Below, piece by piece: positions 40,159 through 51,833 of a stretch of DNA of 64,000 nt. The notes beneath the pieces were generated by a model that saw nothing but the letters and a program-made list of their open reading frames with translations, did not search any database and was not told the origin of the DNA. Origin of the DNA: Tubulanus polymorphus (taxonomy: Eukaryota > Nemertea > Palaeonemertea > Tubulaniformes > Tubulanidae); contig NC_134031.1 of assembly GCF_964204645.1 (NCBI RefSeq), positions 11,136,501 through 11,200,500 on the forward strand. Reading direction: 5' to 3'. Positions within the stretch are counted from its first letter, which is position 1. Each line of letters starts with the position of its first letter. Position numbers and translations under genes: made by a program.

Positions 40159-40505
40159 TTTAATACTAAATTTTTTATTAAAATTGATTTTAGAAGTTCA
40201 ATGATTTAAATGTTATTCATATATATGAATATTTTAAGAGTAATAGGGATAATGGGCTTTCAAGCTAAAGGTTGAACGGGCGGGTGAGTAAAAATGAAAA
40301 AACATAAAAATAATTACAATTTCTACTTGAATTAGGAGTGAAACTCATAAAATGAAAAATAAATTCGAGCGTGTGAGAATTTATTTTTCATTTTTATGAG
40401 TTTTGCGAGTAATTCAAGTAGAAATTGTAATTATTTTTATGTTTTTCATTTTTTACGAGCTCGACCGTTCGACCTTTGGCTTGAAAGCCCATTATCCCTA
40501 TTACT
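40036..40505. repeat. Copy C right terminal inverted repeat (470 bp)
   Basis: Reverse complement of 21818-22287. The outer 267 bp (40239-40505) form the same near-palindrome as at the left end. Same length on both sides, with few differences seen. Confidence 0.9.
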
Positions 40506-41329
40506 AATAGTTAGCGCGTAGTTGTCAATTATCTATTTAAACTCGTCACTTTGAAGTCTGGTAACTTTTCACCCAATTCAATACGCTAGTGTTACATGTT
40601 ATCAGGCACATATACGTACTCCCTAAGGGGCTAATAGATCGCGCATTATTTCAATTAGAATCACTGTGACGCTGAATTCCAGTATTGAAAAACGTTAACT
40701 TACAAATAACGAAGAATTTTACGTTAATGTTAACGAGCTACAGGACCAAAGTTCCTTCATTTGTGTATACATTAGTACTGCGATACACGTCAACGAGTCA
40801 TACCTTTACTGCTTAGGTGTTTTACTGCTTTAGTATCGAATGATAACACTTTTATTCGGAATTATGGTTCTCGATATTTTAGAAAAATACAGTTCAAGCG
40901 TTTTATGGTTTACTAAATTCTTTATTTTCACTAAACGAGGTTCTAACAATTTTCAATTTTGAAGAAATGAGGTTTGAACTTTTTTAATAGGAAAATACTA
41001 TACGGTTTTGACAAAATAACATTAGTTAAAAATACGGTTTGACTATTTTTCGATTTTACATATTCGAGGTTTGAATATTTTTCAATTTGAACTAACAACA
41101 ACGAAAATCTTGTAAAAAATAAATATGATTAGTGTTCCCACGTATAATAATCCATGTTGTTTTTTATACAAAAAAAATCAAATGCTCAAGCATGCATCAA
41201 TAGATCTTCGGTCATCTCATCTTTTTTCTTTTTTGTGCTTGGAAATGAAATACAACTTCATTGAATGTGAATGTGAAATTTAAAAACTGACTCTTGCGTG
41301 ATTTTTTCAATCTTTATAAATTTACCAAG
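40506..41329. other. Unique centre of the large element, right part; no gene
   Basis: Begins AATAGT at the Polinton border. Only A/T-rich motifs such as 'tttttaataggaaaatacta' echo the arm at 20250. No ORF of note and no transposase. Confidence 0.5.
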
Positions 41330-42057
41330 GTCTAGCTGTAAAATGCATGAAATGTAGAAAATCTCGATATAATATTGCAATGTAAAAGTATGGGGAATTT
41401 GTGAAAATATGTTTAAAAAACATAAATATTTAAGAAAAGTTTTTAAAAATTGGGAATTTTGTAACAAAGAAAAAGCGATGCGAAAAAAGATAAAGTATAT
41501 ACATATACATATTTTTGTCTGTTATTTCTCTATATTTGGAAAGACTAAAGTGATTTAGTTACATGTGTGTGTAGTTTCGTTGTTTAAAATCTCTTGTGTA
41601 TACAAAACTTTGGAACCATATTTTTCAAAAACCTAAAAATTGTTATACCGCGTTTATTGAAAATTTAAAATCATCATCCTACTAAAACGCCATATACTGA
41701 AAAATGCTAAAACCGGAAATCCCATTTTCTATTTTTTCATCAAACCTGTTAGTATTTTCCTATTAAAAAAGTCCAAACCATATTTTTTAAAAACTGAAAA
41801 ATTGTTAAACCTCGTTAACTGGAAATAAAGAATTCTGCATTATAATCAATGTAAGTTATCGGGAAATGCTTACAACTCGAAATCTAATAAACTGCGGTTT
41901 TACATATTCGACACTAAAACACTAAAATCACTTAAACACTAACGCACTAGGATGCGCATTATAAGAGTATTTCTATTGATAAATCATCTAAAACTTTGAA
42001 AATGCCGGAGGGCTACAATGCTGTATAAATTGAGCTTGTCAACACTTTGTATACAAT

Positions 42058-42592
42058 ACATAACATTAGAACATGTCCAAGCGCGTGGCATTGAGTCAAG
42101 CCCCGTAACCATCTAGTCTCTGATCTTTCAGTTAACCTCATAATTAATTTAACTAAATTCCGTCCTGCAAACCATAAGCTCCCAATAGAAACTGGCCGAT
42201 GGAATAATGTAAAGCGTGCTGAAAGAATATGTAAATTGTGTAATAATGGAATTGGGGACGAATTTCATTACCTTTTCAACTGTATATATTTAAATGATAG
42301 AAGGGAGTTATACCTAGACAGGAGATTTTATACGAACCCCCAACATTTTCAGATAAAAATTATTAATGCAAACTAAAGATGTAGCCGAACTCCGTAAACT
42401 GTGTATTTTTGTTGGAAGAATTTTGAAACTTTTCAATTGATAGCTCACATGAAAATCAATGTGTAATTATGTATCTATCTACTGTGCGTCCTATATATAA
42501 TGTATTTATTTTTATGTATACTGTATCACTCGAATTGTCTTTGTATTAAGACCAAAAGTTTGTCAAATAAAGCAAAAGTAAAGTAAAGTAAT
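42058..42592 (+). mobile_element. LINE ORF2 C-terminal fragment and 3' tail, right arm
   Basis: Mirror of 19433-19965 with the same RICKLCNNGIGDEFHYLFNC motif and the same TAAAG-type tail. Identical placement in both arms means the LINE inserted before the arms were duplicated. Confidence 0.8.
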
Positions 42593-42937
42593 AGTTTTTT
42601 CGATTCATCCATGAGATTGTAACGTTAATAAATTCGCTTGCGATATGTTAATAGTTATACTAGAGAAATATCTCAAAGCGTCTTTCTTTGGCGTTTTTCC
42701 ATGCGATCGACTACCAGATATAAACCAGCGTCCCGCTGGGTTTTATAGTAAACACTGACAATTACGACGAACCGGGTGAACATTGGCTAACTGTATATAT
42801 AAACGATTACGGAATCGGTTATTTTTGATTCGTTCGGGCAACATACCGGAACTTGTGATAAATGTTAGAAAAATACTTGGATGAAAATTGTATAGATTGG
42901 AAATATAATAATAAGATGTATCAAAACGTATTATCCG

Positions 42938-43090
42938 ATGTATTTCTGTTATTACGCGATATTTGTACTATTGCACCTATGTCACGGTAACGATTTACGC
43001 GATATTACGAAACTATTGTCGAATAAAACTAATGATAATGATTATTTTGTAAAAGAAAAATTTATCGTGAAATATTTTAAGCTTCTATAA
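42938..43090 (+). CDS. Small secreted or membrane-like ORF, right arm
   Basis: Mirror of 18929-19081: 50 aa, hydrophobic start, open. Differs from the left copy by Val to Leu. No family known. Confidence 0.25.
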   Translation: MYFCYYAIFVLLHLCHGNDLRDITKLLSNKTNDNDYFVKEKFIVKYFKLL

Positions 43091-43783
43091 TAAACTATTA
43101 TGTATATGAATTTTGTCGTTTCTGAATTATATTTCTATAAACTCGCCGTAGAAAACCATCTGTTACTAGTCTAGGTTTTCCAAACAGCTTAATCGCGTCA
43201 GTCAATCAACAAACAACCAACAAACCCGAAATGGGTATACTATAGTTGGTTTGCTCATACTTAATTTCCCCAATCGCGGTTGTGTCTCTGATCTAAATAA
43301 CTTATTCGGCAGATGCTAACAACGGGTCAATGGTTTTTGTTTCTCAATTACTTAATTGCGTAATTTTCATCCTGCATATTCCGTCACATATCATCGAGGG
43401 TACTGACCAGATATTTTAGATGGTAGATGCTAACCATGGGTCAATGGTATTTGTTTCTCAATTACTTAATTACGTTCATAGATGATATTTTGTATCAAGG
43501 GGTCTGGCCAACGACAAAATGCTTGATTATTATAGAGTAAATCCGAATAAAATGAGACAGATATGAAATATTATATACATTGCAAGTTTATTATTTACTC
43601 GTTCATCTAAAAAACATAAATTTTTTTTTTCCAAAAATATTATACATATACACGGGTTATGGCTTTTATTTATACAATCCGGTAGATGACGAATGAGTAG
43701 CTACGTATAAAAATTCGTAAAAGATAGAAACTCACTACTTTAGTTAATCCTCTTTTGGTCAGAGCGGTTTTAAATTACTTTAA

Positions 43784-44098
43784 TTATACTTGGGTTATCA
43801 TTATACCGTATTCAGGTGCTTTCTAACCCCGCTTGTGTCTTTTGCGCAGTACGGGCATCTGTATTCCTGATTCGAGTGACTCGAATCGTACCAGCACGGT
43901 CTCATATTAGCCAGTTCGGATATATCTTCTGTAAAATTAATGTCTTTCAATTTTTTTCCATTGTTCCAATGTTAGTTTTACGCCGCATCTAGTCGGATTT
44001 ACGTCGAAAAGCTCATCGTGTTGATCGTATTTTCGGATATCTACGTAATACGGTGATCGTGACTAGATCCATATATCTTGATAAAGTTCGAACGTAAC
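43784..44098 (-). pseudogene. Half-copy of the PC4-like gene, right arm
   Basis: Mirror of 17935-18249 with the same frameshifts, so it was already broken before the arms formed or has been kept alike by conversion. The repeat blocks of the left arm at 17059-18928 are mirrored around it at 43100-44974. Confidence 0.8.
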
Positions 44099-44974
44099 AT
44101 TTCGGCTACTATTTTAGTGCTCCAATAACAGACATCTTGGAAATGATTTGTCCTAAAACTACCCCCTTATTTATGGGTCTAAGTCAGACGACTAATTAGT
44201 TGATTAATTCTCATAGTCTAACAGTTTACTCAAAGTATTTGAGGATTCTATCACATATAATTAACGGTGTTTTTTATACTCGGGTCTAATATCACCCAGC
44301 ATATAGGACCATCTGTTCGGTTTTTTCTAAACAATTTAATTACCTCAGCGCTATGAGCACTAAAAATGTTCGAATTATTGCTAGTGTAATTGGTTTGAAA
44401 CCTCACACATAATTTCCCATCTCGGACGTGTCTCCGATCTAAATCACTTAATTGCCTTCGTCTTCCACATATAATTAATGGTGTTTGGATACTATCGACC
44501 CATCTGCTACTAGTCTAGGTAATTGGTTTTGCTCACACCTATTTTCCCCAATCGTGGTCATGTATTGATCTAAATCAATTAATTGCCTTCTTTGTCGGTA
44601 TATGGTATCATGGGTCTGGATAGCAACGAAATGCTAGATTAACGTAACTCAGAATGAGTCAAAAATGAAATCTTTTATTCAATTAATGTTTTATTTAGTC
44701 CTAAAAAACATAAATATTTTTATAAATATTGTAGATAAACATAGGTCATATACCTATACATGAAAAAACCATAAATTTCATAAAAGATAGAAACTCACTA
44801 CTTTAGTTAATCCTCTTTGGTTAGAGCGGATCTTAATGAAGTCCTGGATTAGTCATTTCGGATACTTATTTCTATCTAAGAGTTTAACGCAAACTAACGT
44901 ATATAAATTGATGTATTTTACATATTTTGTTGTTCGGTTATGATATAAATATTATCTAATTAATATCTGTGAAA

Positions 44975-45802
44975 TTATACTTGGGTGATCATTACACCGT
45001 ATTCAGGTGTTTTTCGTACTCCAGAAGTGTCTTTTGCGCAGTACGGACACCTGTATTCCTGATTCGAGTGACTCGAATCATACCAACAGGGCGTCATGTT
45101 GGCTAGTTCGGGTATATCGTCATTAAAATTAATGTCTTTCAATTTTTTCCATTGTTCCAATGTTAGTTTTACACCGCATCTAGTCGGGGAAACACCGAGA
45201 GGTTCATCGAATAGATCGTATTTTCGGATATCTACGTAAATACGATGATCGTGACTAGACCTATATATTTTGATAAAGTTCGTACGACCAACAGTCATTA
45301 CACCCACGTATTCGATATCTTCTTTAACGCGCGCAATTTCGTGTTCGATATCGGATTTACAAAAATCTATATGCACCCACTCTTGGAGATCGAGCGAAAT
45401 ACCGTTTTTAGTGGGATACAGTTGTTTTCTTCGTTCACAGCACTCGTAGGACCGTAAATCTACACGTTTTACCCCCTGCCACGTTTTCGCACTCGCGTAA
45501 ACAAGAGATCCCAGATAATGGGGTTCGGGGTCATTGTTCCAGGTGTTACGCAAGTTCGCACTTTTCGACGGGCCGGCGACAGCGGTGTCATTAACGATCG
45601 AACCTAAAAGAACAATAAAATATTATATATCAGTATACGTATATTTTAATATTTGACGGTTTCGAATACGGGAAATAAGTAGAAACTTACTAAAGTCGAG
45701 TTTCAGCGAGGGGTGTTTTCTTTTTCTAGATTGAAGCGATGACTTTGCTTTAACTGGTGTATTAGATATTTCTAAAATACTTTGTCCGCTGGCCGAATCC
45801 AT
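44975..45802 (-). CDS. PC4-like protein, two domains, one intron (right arm)
   Basis: Exon 1 is 45691-45802 and exon 2 is 44975-45603 on the minus strand, with the same splice sites as the left copy. 246 aa; one difference seen (Asn to Thr near the start of exon 2). Two PC4/p15 domains (VDLRSYE, YVDIRKYD) and a CPYC pair near the end. Both arm copies being intact suggests either recent duplication, gene conversion or selection. Confidence 0.65.
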
Positions 45803-46203
45803 TATTACGATGATGTTTTATGATGTTGACGGTTCAAAGTCTCTGAGCAGAATGACTAAATTATGGATTTGCAACGCGTTTTTATTGTCAGAAAATGACT
45901 TACCCGAACTCGTTTTATGGTTTTACATGTTACGAAATATGTTCGCCTAAACTTGTCTATGATTTCACAATAGCCGTCAAAAGAAGCCATCTTGGATTTA
46001 ACCCCGCTCCCCTCTCTATACACGCGCTCGCATAGGATTATATAATCATGGCGTCATCTAGGATGACGTCACTCGCTTACACACGTACACACAAACGCAC
46101 GCATGCGCACGCATCTGTATAGGATTACGGACTAGCGCCATCTAGGATTTAACTGCGCACTCGCTTTGTTTACACTCGCATAAACGAGACGTGACTTACG
46201 AAA
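45803..46203. promoter_or_regulatory. Shared divergent promoter region, right arm
   Basis: Mirror of 15830-16230, with the CRE-like GATGACGTCACTC near 46061 and 'gcgccatctaggattta' near 46134. The leader splice donor CGG/gtaag is kept at about 45902, although the base before it differs between arms. Confidence 0.45.
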
Positions 46204-46765
46204 ATGTCTGGCGATTTTTTTACCGTGGAAAACATTTTCCTAAAAAAAAAAAAAATCAACTACCACGGAACATGAAATAAATCATGTCGACTTTGAAGAT
46301 ATCGACTGGTCTACCGGATTTGCGATTTGCAAATATTGTAATACGACAATTACATACGGTAGTTTTCGAGTAACGACGTGTTGCAGGAAACCGATTTGTG
46401 AAGATTGCTGGCTAGTGAACGCTCGATGGTTAGGCGTTCAACATGATTTCGAATGTCCTATCGAGAATTGCATGGCACATTTTAGGATTATCAAACATAT
46501 CGCGAAAAAAGACTGTTATCGTTGTCACGCGCAAGAGGATTTGCTTCATTGTTGTGATAAAACTATATGCTGGCCCTGTTTAAGCGAACTTAAAACGTGT
46601 GAAGGGTATGAAGAAAATTTTTGTTATAACTGCATAACTTTATTTTGTGGCATCAACACGTGTTTAATATGTTTGGAAATAACTAAACAAAAGACAGACT
46701 GCTGCGACGCTTATATTCACGTCTCGTGCGCCAAGGAATTCGGATTTAAACCGTGTTTAAACTAA
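46204..46765 (+). pseudogene. Cysteine-rich zinc protein, right arm, +1 in poly-A
   Basis: Mirror of 15269-15829. The poly-A run after the 12th codon has 14 A here against 13 in the left arm, which shifts the frame of the N-terminus; the three zinc modules stay open from about 46286. One Arg/Gly difference before FAICKYC. The extra base could be a sequencing or assembly error in a homopolymer, so the damage is unsure. Confidence 0.6.
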
Positions 46766-47149
46766 ATTTTAACGGTGAATAAAATGTTTTTTTTTAATTG
46801 TTTTACATTGTTTTTTTAATTTTTGGTTTTCTTTGTCTCGAATTTGCCCGTACTCAGGGAAAAGCGCCATCTAGGATTTAACTTCACTTCCCCCTCACCT
46901 CCACGTACACATATGATCTCGTAATAGCGCCATCTAGGATTCAACTTTTCCCATAAACATGCATAGGAATGCGTAAGCGCCATCTAGGATTCAATCATAC
47001 CAATAAATAAATTTGGATTGAACACCGCCAATAAATTTGATTTGGATTTAACACCGCCAATAAATTGATTTGGATTTGTTGTCAATAATTTGATTTGGAT
47101 TTAACGGAAAAATTTTGAATTTTCCCGCCAAAAATTTGAAATTCAACCG

Positions 47150-47275
47150 CCACTTCCGGCCGCCATCTTGGATGACGTCACTTCCGGTCGCCATCTTGGA
47201 TTACGTCACTTCCGGCCGCCATCTTGGATGACGTCACTTCCGGTATGACGTCACTTCCGGCATGACGTCATCCCT
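47150..47275. promoter_or_regulatory. ETS/CRE/YY1-like site cluster, right end
   Basis: Mirror of the left cluster: CACTTCCGG (ETS), TGACGTCA (one unit mutated to TTACGTCA) and GCCGCCATCTTGG (YY1) in tandem, then the CCTCC run. It has two of the short CRE/ETS units against three on the left. Confidence 0.7.
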
Positions 47276-47335
47276 CCTCCCTCCCCCCTCCTCACTCCTC
47301 CCTCCTCCCTCCACTGTGACATACCCTAACTACTA

Positions 47336-48486
47336 CTCACTATGCTTCACCGCGTCTGAGTTCGTGGAAATGGCGCAGCGTATTCATTATTTGTTTTTGA
47401 GAACATCCTACAAGTTTCTACTAATTGTAGACGTTCTTAAAACCCTCCAGTTTAAGAAAATAAATTCTTGAATATGGTACTTTCAAAAGATCATTTACAT
47501 GCACCGCCGAGATTTTTACAGTCCCGTAGCGTTATAACGAGCTTTGACCATAGTATGGGCGTGTGTTTGAAATGTGACCATTTCGTTTCGTATTTCGGTT
47601 CGTATTTTAGCCCTTCTGGCAAAAAAATTTCCATTTCGTAATTTCGTAGTTTCGTAATTTCGTAGTTTCGTAAGTTCGTAAGCTCGTTTCGTAATTTCGC
47701 TCCATATTTCGTAATTTCGTAGTTTCGTACTTTAGCAGGACCCTGAATTTCTCTAACTAAATGAACATTATTTTTCCAATAACTCCGATCAAGAGTGACT
47801 CTCCCGTTTATTAGGAAACACACGCAACTAGTGGAATAGGTTTGATTTACACACATGTTGCAGGTATAAATTGTTTTTCACTATAGAATTTGTGATCCAT
47901 AAAAGCCAAAATCAACATCAGCCGGAAACCCAGACCAAATCAATTCATAATTTATTGATTGAATCTACACTACAATATATGTATTTATTCAAATATTTCA
48001 TTAAAAAGATTAACTTCTTGAATCTATTCCAAATCTTAATACGTTCTTATCTATAAATTCACTCAATGTATCGACTCAGCAGGTGCTTAAGATTAGTTCT
48101 TAATAGGACAGATCCATTTTAAGCATGGTGATAATACAGTATCATGATGTTTGAATGCCAAAATAAATGCTTGGTCAAATAAATTCATATTTGTTGATTG
48201 TACGTCCGCGTATGTTCGGTTTCAAAGCTGAATCATATCTGACGTTTACACATCGGTTGCATATTAGGTTCGAATCTGTCAATGCATTTTATTCTATGTA
48301 TCGGTATTTCAATTCACTACAATTCCCATCGTTCTGAATGGCTTTGCAGAAAACCCGTAATCGCTGCTTGGCAGCAATATTCACTATAATTGTGTTGTGT
48401 CGAAATGTTTGTCACAGAACTCCTCTATTACGGCATCTTATGTATTTGTATTCACAGCGATGCGCTAATGTATATTTTGTCCTACG
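47336..48486. other. Host intergenic DNA with TTTCGTA microsatellite
   Basis: 47575-47740 is a degenerate array of 'tttcgtaa' and 'tttcgtag' units. The long minus-strand frame over it is a product of the repeat and not a gene. Nothing else is recognised. Confidence 0.55.
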
Positions 48487-48953
48487 ATTAGTCGTTAAGG
48501 ATCATCATCAGACAGTCGTCACGCTTTACTATATAAAATAACAAGGGATGAAACGCAGTTCAATTCGTGCCAGCCAGAAAGTTGGGACAGTCACGTGACA
48601 GTCGCGCTTCTTATTTGACTGAATGCAAACCCGAAGCATCTAACATGGAAACTATGATACGAAAAATATTTGAGAATAACTTACATTCAAATGCATTTTT
48701 TTTCTAGGAATTATATATTTGATCATAATTTATTCTTTATAAGTTATTAATTTCATATGAATCATAATCTGACAATTGGTATCGGTCTGTGAATATGTTA
48801 ACTTTTCATGTTAAAGTTTTAAATGTGATGACATCATCAGAATGTCACATGACTGTCCCAACTTTCTGGCTGGCACAACTTTGAAGGCGTTTCATCCCTT
48901 GTTATTTTATATAGTAGCGTGACGACCGTCTGATAATGATTCTTAACGACCAA
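48487..48953. mobile_element. Foldback MITE with ~115-bp terminal inverted repeats
   Basis: 48487-48603 ('tcgttaaggatcatcatcag ... ccagccagaaagttgggac') returns inverted at 48845-48953. The ~240-bp middle is AT-rich and non-coding. Size and shape fit a miniature inverted-repeat element; the superfamily cannot be told. I see no sure target duplication. Confidence 0.75.
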
Positions 48954-49221
48954 TTGTTTATCGAAACTTTATAGCGGATAAATAAACAATATAAACACAA
49001 GGTATTTCCGTGATATTTTGAATTTATTCGCAGTTCATATTTAGCGCCATTCTCGCGAGATTATCAACAACCCGGAAATAAAATCCAAGCCCATCGCCAA
49101 ACCCCTGTGCTACAAGTATCGTTCCGCATGATTGAGCGCGTGTACTGCACACCGAGTTAGCTGAACCCGAGTATACCGGGGCAATCTATTGACAATAATC
49201 TGCAATCCATTGACAATAACT

Positions 49222-50216
49222 ATGCCTAATAATAAACCAAGCAGCAAGAAAAGTGGCAAGAAGAATAGAGTTGACCCTGACCCGAATGGCGACTGCAGAG
49301 CAGCAGCCAAAAAACCAAGAGGCAGCTCTCTAGGGGATCATCCAGCTCTACGCCACCTAAGAAGAAAGCACTCCCTGTCGAGAATTACCCGAAAGAAAGT
49401 GACGAGAACAGCGACTCCCCCGACTCTGATACAGAGCAAGAATCTTCGGAAAATGTAACCTTACGGGATCTACTGGATGATATAAGAGGGCTAAAACGGT
49501 TACTAGAAATGAAAATAGACAGGAAATCTCAGCTCTCAAAGATGAATTGGACCAGTTCAAACTCGACTTCGAAATAACGGTGGACTTCAAAATCGACAAC
49601 GCAAAAGATAGAGCTCCGCCTCGAGTTTACTACAACATGAGTGACATCGAACAGAAAGTCGAAAAATCCCAAATATCAGCGCTATAGAAGAAAAATTAAT
49701 AGACCTTGAAGCTAGATCTCGTCGTGACAACCTTGTGTTCCTAGGTGTACCAGAGTCGCAAAACGAGAATATCGATACCAAAGTCCGAAAGGAACTGGCT
49801 GATAAACTTTGGTCTAAGCAAGGACAAAACAGATAGCATTGTTTTCCAACGGTTACACCGTAATCCTGGCAAAAGTACCCCGCGAACCGTTTCTGGCAAA
49901 TTCAGGGATTATTCTGACCGCGAGTTAGTTTACAGTGTGCGCAATAATGCGGCAAGCAACAGCACCATAATTGTCGCAGATTACCCGCTGGAAATCTGAA
50001 TTAGGCGAAGAATGTTGTTTGATAAGCTAAACGAAACGGAAAAACAACACCCTTCAACGGAAGGTTACGTTTCATACGACAACCTGTCTACGAATGGAAG
50101 TCTATATCGCGTTATCGACAATGAAGCGCGCTGTACGGGCTGTATATATCACAATAATTGTCTTTGTATTAAGACCACGAGTTTGTCAAATAAAGTCAAG
50201 TAAAGTAAAGTAAAGT
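49222..50216 (+). mobile_element. LINE remnant: ORF1 part joined to 3' end
   Basis: Starts with an ATG and a Lys/Ser-rich N-terminus (MPNNKPSSKKSGKKN), then a frameshifted coiled-coil region, then LEARSRRDNLVFLGVPES and PRTVSGKFRDYSD, typical of LINE ORF1 (L1-ORF1-like RNA-binding protein). About 50145-50216 is the family's 3' end (ATTAAGACCACGAGTTTGTC, then TAAAG repeats), with ORF2 absent. Several frameshifts; dead copy. Confidence 0.75.
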
Positions 50217-51772
50217 CAATCTCCAAAACGACATGTACTAGTCACAACGAATACATTTTCATGTCATTTTGATAATTCATCCTAGTGATAGTGTTGCTTT
50301 CACCACGTTATCACTGGGATAGCTGATTTTAACCCGGTGATAAAGTGAACACAGGTTTGAAAAATGCACTATCCCAGTGATAGGAATATCTAACACCGGG
50401 ATAGCGATTCATCACCGGGATAGGGCTTATCACCGCTTTGTAAAACGCAGCCCAGATAAAAGACCCCATTATTAAAGACTTCCGCGTTAAGAGAAGACCA
50501 TATTTCCGACGGCAGATGCAAAATAACTTTGGAGATTAGACGAATATCTCATAGAAACCCGAGCAGTTATGCAATCGATCCTACTGCGAGCTCTAGCGGA
50601 GAGCGCCGCGGACAAGCCATATTGCAGGACTGGGTGTATAATATCTATCCAAGTAATCTAGTCTTCCATATCATTTTATCAAAATTATTAAAACTAAACT
50701 CATTTTGATGTAAATACACTGATCATTGATGTTCTATTTTTATCGCAGTGACAGACATCATCAGTGGCAGTGGTTTGCTGGCGGAGCCGACAGCGCGTGG
50801 TACATTCGCGTCAGATGTAATTTACTGTGGTCCTTTCTAACTATGTGAACAACCTCGACAGCCGCTCGAAGATGCGAAGCAAGTTAAAAATCACGTGTAA
50901 TTATCGCGGTTTTGACTTCCCATTGAAATTCAACTTTAGAATTCAGACACTATTGAATTCCAAATTACATTTAAGGTTACATGTGTATTTGTCATATTTT
51001 AGATTCATGAAAAAGCAAGGCAATTATAACTGATACGTTCAGCTACATTCACCCCCAGCCTGCCGGGCGAAGTTGGACTTGTTCCTTTTGCCAACTTGTC
51101 TAAAACTTCTCGAACTGGATTTTCTCAACGAAGTCTCAAGTTCTATGGGCCTCTTGTAATAAAACCTCGTATACTTAATTGTACGGACATATAAACCAGT
51201 ATCGCAGGAAAAACCCGCTATCGTCCTTTTGCAGAGATAATTCAAACTTGTAGTTAATGCTTATATAGGAGATCATTCTAATGATGAAAACCAGAACTGA
51301 TCACGAAATCGCAAAAAAATGGAAAAGGCATTATGATTTAATTATAAAATGGAAAATATATTTTTATTGAAGGTTGTTTGAACTAAAAAAAGCCCAGTTT
51401 GAAAAGGTAGTAAAGCCCATACTTATACAATCCCTTAGGTGGTTTTATGGTCTATGTATAGATGTCAAATACGTACAGCTTTTAGAATATATTTTTACAT
51501 TATTTATATGATCGCTTTTATGATTAGAGAATGATTTAATCACTGCCATCAACAAATTTCGAGACAATTACCCCGAGATAAATGACACAGTTCGGTGTGC
51601 TACTTTTTTAAAGAGTGATTATTCCACGTTGCATAATTGTTCATACATCAAGTAAGCAGTAATCACGACCACGACAGCTATATTCTGCAGATTTTTAACT
51701 GCATAATTGCAGCCCCGCTTATCACAGTTTGTTTCAATAATAGGCATGCAATTTTGTGGTCATGAAGGATCG
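50217..51772. other. Intergenic DNA upstream of the intermediate-filament gene
   Basis: 50285-50455 has repeated 'tatcccagtgata', 'accgggatag' and 'cggtgata' blocks in both orientations, ending 'tttgtaaaacgcagccc', which looks like a small MITE. The rest shows no gene; short frames at 50827-51245 lack support. Confidence 0.45.
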
Positions 51773-51780
51773 TATAAAAG
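51773..51780 (+). promoter_or_regulatory. TATA box of the intermediate-filament gene
   Basis: TATAAAAG 54 bp upstream of the ATG at 51834, a usual distance when the 5' leader is short (about 25-30 bases). No other core element was looked for with success. Confidence 0.6.
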
Positions 51781-51833
51781 ACGTCTGGGACAGAGCTTCT
51801 TTGCCAGTTAGCCTGTGTTCGAGAGCCTAAAGG

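Larger units (their letters stand above)
21818..40505. mobile_element. Polinton/Maverick copy C, complete ends
   Basis: 18,688 bp between AGTAATAGGG and CCCTATTACT, starting with AG as Polintons do. 470-bp terminal inverted repeats. The flanks AAAAGT/AATAGT are a plausible, slightly decayed 6-bp target duplication. It encodes protein-primed polymerase, retroviral-type integrase, packaging ATPase and major capsid protein, the hallmark set. Eleven genes point right and six point left, meeting at 34.0-34.4 kb. No protease was recognised. Several genes carry stops or deletions, so it is probably dead. Confidence 0.92.
14688..47333. mobile_element. Large inverted-arm element containing an inserted Polinton
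   Basis: The ends are GTAGTTAGGGTATGTCAC at 14688 and its reverse complement ending at 47333, each flanked by TA, which fits a TA target duplication. Arms of ~6 kb (14688-20686, 41330-47333) are nearly identical inverted repeats. Each carries one PC4-like gene, one cysteine-rich gene, a half-copy PC4 pseudogene and a LINE tail. The unique centre is 20687-21817 plus 40506-41329 (about 1.95 kb) once Polinton copy C is removed. No transposase was recognised. It may be a non-autonomous DNA transposon, an endogenised virus with long inverted repeats, or a palindromic duplication of host DNA. Confidence 0.7.
41330..47333. repeat. Right arm of the large inverted repeat
   Basis: Inverted copy of 14688-20686 with the same genes in mirror order. 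Differences noted: one more A in a poly-A run of the Cys-rich gene, fewer short CRE/ETS units at the end, one Asn/Thr change in the PC4-like protein, and scattered changes in the spacers. Confidence 0.85.

Noticed and set aside
14688-47333. Reading the two arms as the terminal repeats of Polinton copy C
   Set aside because: The Polinton has its own 470-bp repeats and a near-matching 6-bp target duplication inside the unique centre, and the DNA next to it on the two sides is not alike.
47491-47856. 121-codon minus-strand frame
   Set aside because: It is produced by the TTTCGTA microsatellite; the peptide is a simple 'YEITKLRN' repeat.
50827-51245. Short frames upstream of the intermediate-filament gene
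   Set aside because: No family, no splice support, and codon content not different from intergenic DNA.
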